64,000 bases of DNA from an uncultured candidate division Zixibacteria bacterium (lineage in GTDB: Bacteria > Zixibacteria > MSB-5A5 > GN15 > PGXB01). The stretch is taken from positions 118,529 to 182,528 of the forward strand of contig CALAMC010000049.1 of assembly GCA_937925655.1 (NCBI GenBank), read 5' to 3'. The position numbers were made by a program, and so were the translations under genes. Below are positions 1 through 7,640 of the stretch, one piece after another (position 1 is the first letter of the stretch; each line of letters starts with the position of its first letter). The notes beneath the pieces are model-generated. The model saw only the letters and a list, made by a program, of their open reading frames with translations, was not told the origin of the DNA and made no database searches.

Positions 1-2235
1 ATCAAAACCCTTTTGGCGCAATTTGTCAATGGCCATTTCGATCAAATGTTTATTTTGAAAACAACCGCCGCTCAATACGACATTCTTAATTCCGATTAAG
101 GCGGCCGTACCAACGATGACCTCGGCCAGAGTGTTATGGAATTTGGCGGCAATGATCTCTTTGGACACACCTCCTTTAACTTCCTCCAACATAGCCCGAA
201 TCATCGGCGCCCAGTCCAATAGGATAAGATCATGCCTTTTATGATCGAAATTAATCGTATAGATATCACTTGTTTTCCCCCGATATGCCAGAAATTCCAG
301 CTCCATGGCGGCCTGCCCTTCGAATGACATAATCTGCCGGGAATTGATTAGCGACGCGACGGCATCGAACAGACGTCCGGCACTGGAAGTCATTACCGTG
401 TTGACTTTTCCTGCAAGGGCCCGACCGAGTATATCCAGTTCATCGCGGTCAAAGGCTTTATACACGGCACAATCCGCGAAATCATCGATTTTGCCCGAAA
501 ACAGTTCATATAACAATCCCAGGGCCGAACGTCGCGGCTCCCTGGCGGCACTGTCACCTCCGACAAGAGGAAAGGGTCGGATGGATGCCATGCGTTGAAA
601 CGATTTATCATCCACCGTCAGAAATTCGCCGCCCCAGATGGTCCCGTCAAGACCATAACCGGTGCCGTCCCAGGCTACCCCCAGCACGGGCGCATCAAGA
701 TGATTTTCCGCCATGCACGACAGTACGTGCGCATAATGATGTTGCACCGGGACAACTCTCGCTTTTTCGTTTTGGGCATACGTGGTGGAATAATAATCCG
801 GGTGCAAATCGCAGGCGATAATTTCTGGCTTCTGCTCATACAATCCCGTCAATTGCCCGACCACTTCATTGAACGCCCCCACGGCGCCTTCGGTGTCGAG
901 ATCCCCGATATGCTGACTGACAAAAATGTTGTCCTCGATAGTCACGGCTATGGCGTTTTTCATATGGGCGCCGACGGCCAGTATATTTCCGCAGGCGGAT
1001 TTCAGTTTGACCGGGGCCGGGGCGTATCCTCGGGCGCGACGGATAATCATTTCACGGCCGGACATAAGCCGTACCACCGAATCATCGACATGCCGGGCGA
1101 TCGGCCGATCGTGAACGAGGAACATATCGGCGATTTGTCCCAGGCGTACAAGAGCGTCCTGTTCATCGATGCAGATCGGTTCGTCGCTCAAATTGCCGCT
1201 GGTGGCGACAATCGGCCGCTGTACCAACCGGGTCAACAAATGATGCAACGGGGTATAGGGAAGCATCGCGCCCAGGTATGGATTGCCCGGCGCCACCGCT
1301 TCGGCGATGACATATTCTGCCCGATTTTGATGTTTTTCCAGAAGCACGATGGGCGAGGCGGTCGAACACAACAGTCGTGCATCTTCATCTGTGACGCGGC
1401 AACCGGATTTGATTGAATTCAGATCGGGAAACATGACCGCCAGCGGTTTCTCCTCGCGATGCTTTCTTTGACGCAAAGTCCGCACGGCATCGTCATCGGT
1501 GGCGTCAACCATCAGGTGAAAACCGCCCAAACCCTTGACCGCCAAAACTTGACCTCGGTGTAAAGCCTCGGCCGCCATTAGAAGCGCCGCATTGTACTTT
1601 TCCCGAACCCGACCCCGGTTATCCCACAATTCCAGATGCGGGCCGCAATCCGGGCAGGCGTTAGGCTGGGCGTGAAAACGTCGATCGGCTGGATTATGAT
1701 ACTCCGCGGCACATTTCTCGCACATGATGAAGGTGTTCATGGTGGTGTTGGCGCGGTCATAGGGCAAGGCATTGATTATCGAAAACCGCGGGCCGCAGTT
1801 GGTGCAATTGATAAAGGGATACAAATAGCGCCGATCATTCGGATCGAGCATCTCGCGCAGACAATCGGAACAGACCGCCAGGTCAGGCAGAATAACGGCT
1901 GATTTGCGTGTCCCGTTTTCGGAAAATACAATCTCGAAGGAATCGTCCAGCAGTGGATCGATTTGATAACGCTCCATTTTATCGATGTGCGATACGACCG
2001 GTTTATCCGCCTGAAGACGTTCCATGAATCGCTCCAGTTGCGTCGGTGAGCCCTCGATTTCAATCAGAAGCCCTTCGGATGTGTTGTTAACCCAGCCCGT
2101 AAGATGGTGCGCCGTCGCCAATCGATATACAAAAGGCCGGAACCCGACCCCTTGCACGGCGCCGGTAACTTTCAAACGGTATCGGCTTCTGATTCCCGTT
2201 TCGTCCGTCGAGTATTTCCCGTCGTTGTCATCCAT
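1..2235 (-). CDS. hypF: Carbamoyltransferase HypF, hydrogenase maturation (C-terminus cut by window edge)
   Basis: HypF converts carbamoyl phosphate to a thiocarboxamide on HypE, the source of the cyanide ligands of [NiFe] hydrogenases. Read on the minus strand from ATG 2235, the frame stays open to base 1. Seen in order: an acylphosphatase domain with the motif VQGVGFRPFVYRLA near residue 30; paired zinc-finger cysteines (CSDC, CTNCGPRFS, CEKC, CPDCGP) around residues 118-200; a YrdC-like domain with TSGNLSDEPI; and a Kae1-like carbamoyltransferase domain ending in VVLSGGCFQNKHL just before the edge. The 745 visible codons are close to the usual HypF length of about 750-780, so only the last few dozen residues are missing. 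An AAGG element lies about 8 nt before the ATG. The gene diverges from the hydrogenase operon, which fits its role. Other hyp genes would have to lie outside the window. Confidence 0.95.
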   Translation of the reverse strand, partial: MDDNDGKYSTDETGIRSRYRLKVTGAVQGVGFRPFVYRLATAHHLTGWVNNTSEGLLIEIEGSPTQLERFMERLQADKPVVSHIDKMERYQIDPLLDDSFEIVFSENGTRKSAVILPDLAVCSDCLREMLDPNDRRYLYPFINCTNCGPRFSIINALPYDRANTTMNTFIMCEKCAAEYHNPADRRFHAQPNACPDCGPHLELWDNRGRVREKYNAALLMAAEALHRGQVLAVKGLGGFHLMVDATDDDAVRTLRQRKHREEKPLAVMFPDLNSIKSGCRVTDEDARLLCSTASPIVLLEKHQNRAEYVIAEAVAPGNPYLGAMLPYTPLHHLLTRLVQRPIVATSGNLSDEPICIDEQDALVRLGQIADMFLVHDRPIARHVDDSVVRLMSGREMIIRRARGYAPAPVKLKSACGNILAVGAHMKNAIAVTIEDNIFVSQHIGDLDTEGAVGAFNEVVGQLTGLYEQKPEIIACDLHPDYYSTTYAQNEKARVVPVQHHYAHVLSCMAENHLDAPVLGVAWDGTGYGLDGTIWGGEFLTVDDKSFQRMASIRPFPLVGGDSAAREPRRSALGLLYELFSGKIDDFADCAVYKAFDRDELDILGRALAGKVNTVMTSSAGRLFDAVASLINSRQIMSFEGQAAMELEFLAYRGKTSDIYTINFDHKRHDLILLDWAPMIRAMLEEVKGGVSKEIIAAKFHNTLAEVIVGTAALIGIKNVVLSGGCFQNKHLIEMAIDKLRQKGFD

Positions 2236-2467
2236 CACTTAACCTTATAATATAGTATTCCATTCGCTTAACGTAAACGATTTCCGGGATTGAAAAGCAA
2301 TGCAAACCCCCGATTATGATTATAGGTATCAAAGGCCGATGGATTATGCCTTTTTGTTTTGTCGTCATCGTTTTTAATTGCCTCCCGTCCAACCTTATGG
2401 CCGCCACAATTATATATATATTAATACGTTATCTGCCCGAAAAACCGCCCGTTTTGTTCGATTTTCC

Positions 2468-2496
2468 TTGACAATGGCAAGTCACCCATTTACCTT
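2468..2496 (+). promoter_or_regulatory. Sigma-70-type promoter of the hydrogenase operon
   Basis: A perfect -35 box TTGACA (2468-2473), a 17-bp spacer and a weaker -10 box TACCTT (2491-2496) predict a transcript start near 2503. That puts the GTG at 2511 almost at the 5' end and supports translation from GTG 2538, which has a good ribosome binding site. The -10 box matches only about half of the consensus, as expected for a regulated promoter. Confidence 0.5.
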
Positions 2497-2507
2497 TTGG
2501 GCAAAGG

Positions 2508-2527
2508 CTTGTGAATCTTGTCACAAG
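2508..2527. promoter_or_regulatory. Perfect CRP/FNR-family-type operator in the hydrogenase leader
   Basis: The sequence is a perfect dyad, CTTGTGA, six bases, TCACAAG. Its core TGTGA-N6-TCACA equals the consensus half-sites known for CRP-type regulators. It follows the predicted -10 box by about 12 bp and ends inside the ribosome binding site of hydB. If the promoter at 2468-2496 is right, a bound protein would block transcription start or elongation. The only cyclic-nucleotide-binding protein in the window (3689-4150) has no DNA-binding domain, so the binder would be encoded elsewhere. Confidence 0.6.
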
Positions 2528-2537
2528 GAGAGGAGTT

Positions 2538-3659
2538 GTGGAGTATATTGACCCGCATCTTTTAAAGCCCGATAATCTGGCTGGCCTTTTTCAATTATTA
2601 AAGAAAAAAGGATATGATATTATCGGTCCGACCGTTCGTGACCGTGCAATTGTACTGGACAGACTCGCATCCCCCGATGATCTTCCTCGGGGATGGCATG
2701 ACCGCCAGGCCCCCGCGCAGTACCGTCTCGAACACACCGATGATGGTACATACTTTTCTTACGTCGTGGGACAGGAATCGTGGAAGAAATATCTTTATCC
2801 GCCGTGTCAAAAACTTCTGACGGCATACCGCGGGAAAACCGCATTCAAGGTTGAATCGGTTGCCGACGGGACGAATAATATTGCCGCCCTGGGTATGCGC
2901 CCGTGCGAATTGAAAGCATTGGCGATACAGGATAAAATATTCACCGGGGGAGAAATCACGGACCCCGGCTATCAAAAGCGGCGCCGTAAATTATTCATCA
3001 TCGTGGCCAATTGCACCCATCCCGGCGGCAATTGCTTTTGCGCTTCGATGAATACCGGTCCCCGGGCCGACGGCGGATATGATTTGGCTTTGACCGAAAT
3101 CAAAACGAACAAAGACCACTATTTCGTGGTCGAGGCCGCAACCCCGGCCGCGGTCGAAATGGTTGGGGCCCTGAAACTAAAAAAGGCCGATGACGCCTCC
3201 CTCAAAACAGCCGAGAAAATAATGTCCGATGCCGCGGCCTCAATGACATCCCGGCTTAATGTTTCCGACCTCAAATCGACGTTGGAGAAGAATTTCGACA
3301 ACCCGGACTGGGAAAGCATCGCGGCCCGGTGTCTGGCATGCGGCAACTGCACTATGGTCTGTCCAACCTGTTTTTGCACGACCATGCAGGATTACACCGC
3401 TCTCGACGGTTCCGAGGCCGAACGACTGCGCCTCTGGGACAGCTGTCACACCATCGATTTTTCGTACATTCACGGCGGCAGTATCCGCAACAGCGGCCTG
3501 TCGCGTTACCGCCAGTGGGTCATGCACAAGCTGGCCTACTGGGTGGATCAGTTCGGGACGCACGGATGTGTCGGCTGCGGCCGCTGCATTACGTGGTGCC
3601 CGGTGGGAATAGATATAACTGCCACGGCCAGGCAAATCGCCGGGCAGGAGACGTCATAG
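2538..3659 (+). CDS. hydB: Group 3b [NiFe] hydrogenase (sulfhydrogenase-type) iron-sulfur subunit beta
   Basis: This cytoplasmic electron-transfer subunit (373 aa) links the hydrogenase module to the NAD(P)H-oxidising gamma subunit. It carries two ferredoxin-type 4Fe-4S sites in its C-terminal third: CLACGNCTMVCPTCFC near residue 265 and CVGCGRCITWCPVGI near residue 344. This matches the AsrA/HydB family in length and cluster placement. I chose GTG 2538 because AAGGAGAGGA (2526-2535) sits just in front. The longer frame from GTG 2511 would begin inside the CRP-like palindrome and almost at the predicted transcript start. It is first in a run of six closely spaced or overlapping genes. Anaerobic sulfite reductase subunit A is related, but the neighbouring hydrogenase subunits settle the call. 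Confidence 0.88.
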   Translation: MEYIDPHLLKPDNLAGLFQLLKKKGYDIIGPTVRDRAIVLDRLASPDDLPRGWHDRQAPAQYRLEHTDDGTYFSYVVGQESWKKYLYPPCQKLLTAYRGKTAFKVESVADGTNNIAALGMRPCELKALAIQDKIFTGGEITDPGYQKRRRKLFIIVANCTHPGGNCFCASMNTGPRADGGYDLALTEIKTNKDHYFVVEAATPAAVEMVGALKLKKADDASLKTAEKIMSDAAASMTSRLNVSDLKSTLEKNFDNPDWESIAARCLACGNCTMVCPTCFCTTMQDYTALDGSEAERLRLWDSCHTIDFSYIHGGSIRNSGLSRYRQWVMHKLAYWVDQFGTHGCVGCGRCITWCPVGIDITATARQIAGQETS

Positions 3660-3688
3660 GAACACAAAATAATTACGGAGATAAGATT

Positions 3689-4150
3689 ATGGAAAATCTC
3701 AAGTCAGTTCTGGCGGAGCACCCGTTTTTAAGTGGGATGAATGAAGCCCAGCTGGAGCTTCTGGTCGGATGTGCCTCCAATGTAGTCTTCAAAGCCGGTG
3801 AATTTATCTTTCGCGAGGGCGAACCCGCTGAAAAATTTTATGTTATTCGTCACGGAAAGGTCCTTATCGAAACCCATATTCCGCAGAAGGGCACGATCAT
3901 CATCCGCTCTCGTGAAGCCGGAGAAATACTGGGTTGGAGCTGGCTGGTGCCGCCGTACCGATGGCATTTCGATGCCCGCGCGGTCGAACTGACCCGCGCC
4001 ATCGCCTTCGACGGCAAATGCCTGCGCGGAAAGTGCGATAATGACCATGACCTCGGCTATGAGATAATGAAACGCTTTGCCCTTATTATTGCCGAGCGGC
4101 TCGAAGCAACCCGTTTACAACTTATGGATATATATGGCAAAAACAGCTAA
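3689..4150 (+). CDS. Cyclic-nucleotide-binding-domain protein without DNA-binding domain
   Basis: This 153-aa protein is almost entirely one CRP-type cNMP-binding beta-roll (roughly residues 10-130), with FKAGEFIFREGEPAEKFYVI and a later GEILGWSWL. The phosphate-binding cassette lacks an obvious Arg-Ala-Ala signature, so cyclic nucleotide binding itself is uncertain. There is no helix-turn-helix after the roll, only a short helix ending LQLMDIYGKNS. It has an ACGGAG ribosome binding site 8 nt before ATG 3689, and its 3' end overlaps hydG by 17 nt. Its place between beta and gamma subunits suggests a regulatory or assembly subunit of the hydrogenase rather than a transcription factor; that is inference from position. 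Confidence 0.8.
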   Translation: MENLKSVLAEHPFLSGMNEAQLELLVGCASNVVFKAGEFIFREGEPAEKFYVIRHGKVLIETHIPQKGTIIIRSREAGEILGWSWLVPPYRWHFDARAVELTRAIAFDGKCLRGKCDNDHDLGYEIMKRFALIIAERLEATRLQLMDIYGKNS

Positions 4151-4991
4151 ACTAACGACAATTGCGGACCACGCCGACCCCATGCTGCCGTACCCGTTCC
4201 GAATAAGCCGGGTCAGCAAAGACACGATGGACACGTTTTCCATGGAACTGACTCCGCTCAACGGCATATTTCACTTTTTGCCCGGACAGTTCAACATGCT
4301 GTACGTGTACGGTGTTGGTGAAGTCCCGATTTCCATCAGCGGCGATCCCGCGAAAACCGACCGACTGGTGCACACCACTCGCGAAGTCGGAACGGTCACT
4401 CGCGCCATGCGCCGCCTTAAGGCGGGTGATACTATCGGCGTGCGCGGCCCCTATGGTACTCACTGGCCGATAGAAAAACACGAAGATAATGACATCGTTC
4501 TGATCACCGGCGGCATCGGCCTGGCGCCCCTGCGACCGGTGATATATCATGTCTTGGCCAACCGCGCCAAGTACGGCAAATTCGTTTTGCTCTACGGAGC
4601 ACGGACGCCCGAGGACATTCTCTATGCCAAAGACCTGGAAAAACTGCGCGGACGGTTCGACCTTGATATTCTGATCACGGTTGACAGGGCCACCGGTTCC
4701 TGGCAGGGCAACGTCGGCGTCGTCACCCAGCTTATCAGCCGGGCTCCCTTCGACCCTCTCGATTGCACGGTCATGATTTGCGGTCCGGAAATCATGATGC
4801 GCTTCACCATCATGGAATTGCAGAAGCGCGGTGTGACGGACGAAAACATTTATGTTTCCATGGAGCGTAACATGAAATGCGGCATCGGCCTGTGTGGTCA
4901 TTGCCAGCTGGGCGGACATTTCGTCTGCAAGGACGGCCCGGTGTATCGCTACGATAAGATACGGGACATCTTTACCAAGAGGGAGATGTAG
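4134..4991 (+). CDS. hydG: Group 3b hydrogenase gamma subunit, FAD/NAD(P)-binding reductase
   Basis: A 285-aa ferredoxin-NADP reductase-like subunit that exchanges electrons with NAD(P)H. The FAD-binding barrel is N-terminal (about residues 15-105, with LPGQFNMLYV and VTRAMRRLKAGDTIGVRGPY). A nucleotide-binding domain follows with ITGGIGLAPLRPVIYHVL. The C-terminus holds a [2Fe-2S] cysteine set, CGIGLCGHCQLGG with a following VCKDGPV, typical of HydG/PyrK-like proteins. I place the start at ATG 4134, which gives MAKTAKLTT and a 17-nt overlap with the previous gene; the open frame extends further upstream but into sequence that is coding in the other frame. The stop is 2 nt before hydD, indicating tight co-expression. 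Confidence 0.9.
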   Translation: MAKTAKLTTIADHADPMLPYPFRISRVSKDTMDTFSMELTPLNGIFHFLPGQFNMLYVYGVGEVPISISGDPAKTDRLVHTTREVGTVTRAMRRLKAGDTIGVRGPYGTHWPIEKHEDNDIVLITGGIGLAPLRPVIYHVLANRAKYGKFVLLYGARTPEDILYAKDLEKLRGRFDLDILITVDRATGSWQGNVGVVTQLISRAPFDPLDCTVMICGPEIMMRFTIMELQKRGVTDENIYVSMERNMKCGIGLCGHCQLGGHFVCKDGPVYRYDKIRDIFTKREM

Positions 4992-4993
4992 TC

Positions 4994-5773
4994 ATGGCCA
5001 AATCCAGAAAACCGACTCTGGCCGTCTGGAAATTTGCGTCGTGCGACGGCTGTCAGCTGTCTTTACTTGACTGCGAAGAGGAACTTCTGGCCGTGGCCGG
5101 AGCCGTCCAGATAGCCAATTTCCCGGAAGCCTCCCGCGCGGTCATGAAGGGCCCGTACGACGTTTCGCTCGTGGAAGGTTCGATTACGACTCCGCACGAT
5201 GCCGAACGCATTCACAAGATTCGGCGTCAGTCCGGAATCATTATTACTATCGGAGCCTGCGCCACGGCCGGAGGCATCCAGGCCCTGCGCAATTTCGCCA
5301 ACGTCAAAGACTACGTCAATATCGTGTACCCCTCGCCCCAGTACATCGAAACCCTCGGTAAATCGACTCCCATCGCCGACCACGTTTTCGTCGATTTCGA
5401 ACTGCGCGGTTGCCCGATCAATAAATACCAACTGCTCGAAGTCGTCAACGCCCTGCTCAATAACCGCAAACCGAATACACCGGGATACAGCGTTTGTATG
5501 GAATGCAAGCGCAAGGGCAACGTCTGCGTCATGGTGGCGCACGGGACACCCTGCCTGGGGCCGGTGACGCATGCCGGGTGCAACGCCTTGTGCCCGTCCT
5601 ATGACCGCGGCTGTTTCGGCTGCTTCGGCCCCAAGGAAGTTTCCAATACGGCGGCCCTGGGCGACTGGTTCAAGCAAACGGGCATGGCCGGCGATGATAT
5701 CGTCCGGCTGTTCCGCGGATTCAACGCCTATGCCGAACCATTCCGTAAGGAGAGCGAAGCCCATGAAAAATAG
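4994..5773 (+). CDS. hydD: [NiFe] hydrogenase small subunit (delta)
   Basis: This 259-aa protein relays electrons through iron-sulfur clusters from the NiFe site. The proximal-cluster motif CDGCQLS is near residue 18, with IGACATAGG and ELRGCPINKYQLLE following. The C-terminal part carries CMECKRKGNVCV, TPCLGPVTHAGCNALCP and CFGCFGP. There is no twin-arginine signal peptide, so the enzyme is cytoplasmic, as known for group 3 hydrogenases. It lies 2 nt after hydG and overlaps hydA by 11 nt. Confidence 0.93.
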   Translation: MAKSRKPTLAVWKFASCDGCQLSLLDCEEELLAVAGAVQIANFPEASRAVMKGPYDVSLVEGSITTPHDAERIHKIRRQSGIIITIGACATAGGIQALRNFANVKDYVNIVYPSPQYIETLGKSTPIADHVFVDFELRGCPINKYQLLEVVNALLNNRKPNTPGYSVCMECKRKGNVCVMVAHGTPCLGPVTHAGCNALCPSYDRGCFGCFGPKEVSNTAALGDWFKQTGMAGDDIVRLFRGFNAYAEPFRKESEAHEK

Positions 5774-7052
5774 AACCATCAAAGTCGATTATCTGGCGCG
5801 GGTCGAAGGTGAAGGCGGGCTCTATGTCAAGGTTAAAAACGGCGTTGTCAGCGACGTCAAATTCAATATTTTCGAGCCGCCCCGCTTTTACGAAGCCTTT
5901 TTGCAGGGTCGCCGCTTCACCGAAGCCCCCGACATCACCGCCCGTATCTGCGGCATCTGCCCCGTGGCCTACCAGATGAGCTCCGTGCACGCCATGGAGC
6001 AGATTTGCAGCGTCAAGGTTGACGGACAACTGCGCGAACTGCGGCGTCTGCTGTACTGCGGAGAATGGATCGAATCGCATGTTCTGCATATATTCATGCT
6101 CCACGCGCCCGACTTCCTGGGGTATGAGGACGCCATACTCATGGCCAAAGATCACCCCAAGGTGGTCGATCTGGCCCTGAAACTGAAAAAAATCGGCAAC
6201 GACGTCATGGTCCTTCTGGGCGGCCGGGAAATCCACCCGATTAACGTCCGGGTCGGCGGTTTCTACAAGATCCCGACCAAAAAAGATCTGACTCCTCTGC
6301 TGGAACCGCTTAAATGGGCGCTGGATGCATCAGTCGAAACGGTCAAGCTGGTATCGAAATTGCCGTTTCCCGATTTGGAACGGGATTACGAATTTATCTC
6401 GCTGAAACACCCCGATGAGTACCCCCTGTGCGAGGGGACGATCGCCTCGAGCAAAGGATTTGACGTCGAAATCAAAGACTATCTCAAGCACGTCGAGGAA
6501 GTGCACGTCGAACACTCGACCTCGCTTCAGGGCAAAGTCATTGCTCGCGATGATTATCTGACCGGGCCGATGGCGCGGTATTTCCACAATTACGCGCGAC
6601 TGCCCAAAATCGCCCGTGATGCCGCCAAAGAGGCCGGACTGGGTAAGGTTGTCAACAATCCCTTCAAGAGCATCATTGTCAGGGCGGTGGAAACGGTTTT
6701 TGCCTGCCACGAGGCGATCCGCATAATAAAGAATTACGAGCCGCCGGATAAGCCTTTTATCGAAGTTGCGCCGAAGGCCGGAACCGGTCACGGGGCCAGC
6801 GAAGCGCCGCGCGGGTTGCTCTATCATCGCTATGAAATCGACGATCAGGGCATTATAAAGAAAGCCCGCATAATGCCGCCGACGTCCCAAAACCAGAAGG
6901 CCGTCGAAAAGGATTTAAAGCAGTTTGTCGAACAGAATATCGACATGCCCGACGACAAACTGGCCTGGCACTGCGAGCAAACGGTGCGCAATTATGACCC
7001 CTGCATTTCCTGTTCATGTCATTTCCTGAAACTTAAAATAGATCGGGAATGA
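5763..7052 (+). CDS. hydA: [NiFe] hydrogenase large (catalytic) subunit alpha
   Basis: The 429-aa catalytic subunit oxidises or evolves hydrogen at a NiFe centre. The N-terminal ligand motif is RICGICPVAYQMSSVHA near residue 60. The C-terminal motif is DPCISCSCHFLKLKI, so a short peptide of about nine residues follows the conserved His and would be removed by the maturation protease encoded next. Both CxxC pairs are intact, so the enzyme should be active. I start at ATG 5763, inside the end of hydD; the frame stays open further upstream but those codons shadow hydD. The stop overlaps the next start (7049). Short C-terminal motif, small size and partner subunits indicate group 3b, which usually couples H2 to NADP(H) and sometimes reduces polysulfide. 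Confidence 0.94.
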   Translation: MKNRTIKVDYLARVEGEGGLYVKVKNGVVSDVKFNIFEPPRFYEAFLQGRRFTEAPDITARICGICPVAYQMSSVHAMEQICSVKVDGQLRELRRLLYCGEWIESHVLHIFMLHAPDFLGYEDAILMAKDHPKVVDLALKLKKIGNDVMVLLGGREIHPINVRVGGFYKIPTKKDLTPLLEPLKWALDASVETVKLVSKLPFPDLERDYEFISLKHPDEYPLCEGTIASSKGFDVEIKDYLKHVEEVHVEHSTSLQGKVIARDDYLTGPMARYFHNYARLPKIARDAAKEAGLGKVVNNPFKSIIVRAVETVFACHEAIRIIKNYEPPDKPFIEVAPKAGTGHGASEAPRGLLYHRYEIDDQGIIKKARIMPPTSQNQKAVEKDLKQFVEQNIDMPDDKLAWHCEQTVRNYDPCISCSCHFLKLKIDRE

Positions 7053-7552
7053 ATGACATGAACCCGGCGCCTATTGTGATAATCGGGCAGGGTAACGATT
7101 ATCGCGGCGACGATGGCGCCGGCCCGGAAGTGATTCGAAAACTGAAAGAAGGCGATATCGGCATCAATGACAGCGTGACTTTAATCGCCGGGCCGATCGA
7201 TATCGCCGATATTATAGACCGATGGCAAAACACGGCCTTGACAATTTTTGTCGATGCCGTGTTTTCAAAAGGAACGCCGGGCCAGATTCATATTTTCCAC
7301 CCGCTGGTTTCACCTTTGCCGGAAGAATGGAAAGCGCCCGTTTCCACACACGATGCTCCGCCGTTCACTCAAGCCTTGGAACTGGGCCGAACCCTCAAAC
7401 GTCTTCCTCGCGAGTTGATCGTCTATAGCATAGAAGGACAGGATTATACTCATAAAACCGAATTGACTCCGGCGGTGAATCGGGCGGTTATGCGAGTGGT
7501 CGATTTGATTTCCGAAAAAATCATATTGTTTCTCTCTGAAACACATAATTGA
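7049..7552 (+). CDS. Hydrogenase maturation endopeptidase (HybD/HycI/FrxA-type)
   Basis: This 167-aa protease clips the C-terminal peptide from the large subunit after nickel insertion. It shows the family's opening motif IIGQGNDYRGDDGAGPEVI, an internal Asp (VDAVF) and a His (STHDAPPFTQALELG) where the nickel-sensing residues lie. Length and N-terminal placement of the motif match the M52 peptidase family. It overlaps hydA in an ATGA-like junction and ends the hydrogenase operon. An 88-nt gap separates it from the giant secreted protein. I see no convincing terminator in that gap, so read-through into the next operon is possible. Confidence 0.9.
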   Translation: MNDMNPAPIVIIGQGNDYRGDDGAGPEVIRKLKEGDIGINDSVTLIAGPIDIADIIDRWQNTALTIFVDAVFSKGTPGQIHIFHPLVSPLPEEWKAPVSTHDAPPFTQALELGRTLKRLPRELIVYSIEGQDYTHKTELTPAVNRAVMRVVDLISEKIILFLSETHN

Positions 7553-7640
7553 TTTTTATCGTCCTAACGTTATCTATTTAAAAGATTTAAGCCGTTTTCT
7601 ATGTCTTAAGTTGGCCTTTGTTCTGCCGATATTATCAAAA

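Noticed and set aside
595..1416. 273-residue open frame on the plus strand
   Set aside because: It lies antisense to hypF, whose domains are clear in the opposite frame; its composition is that of a shadow.
2511..2537. Upstream in-frame GTG for hydB
   Set aside because: It falls inside the CRP-type palindrome and near the predicted transcript start, without a ribosome binding site; GTG 2538 has AAGGAGAGGA.
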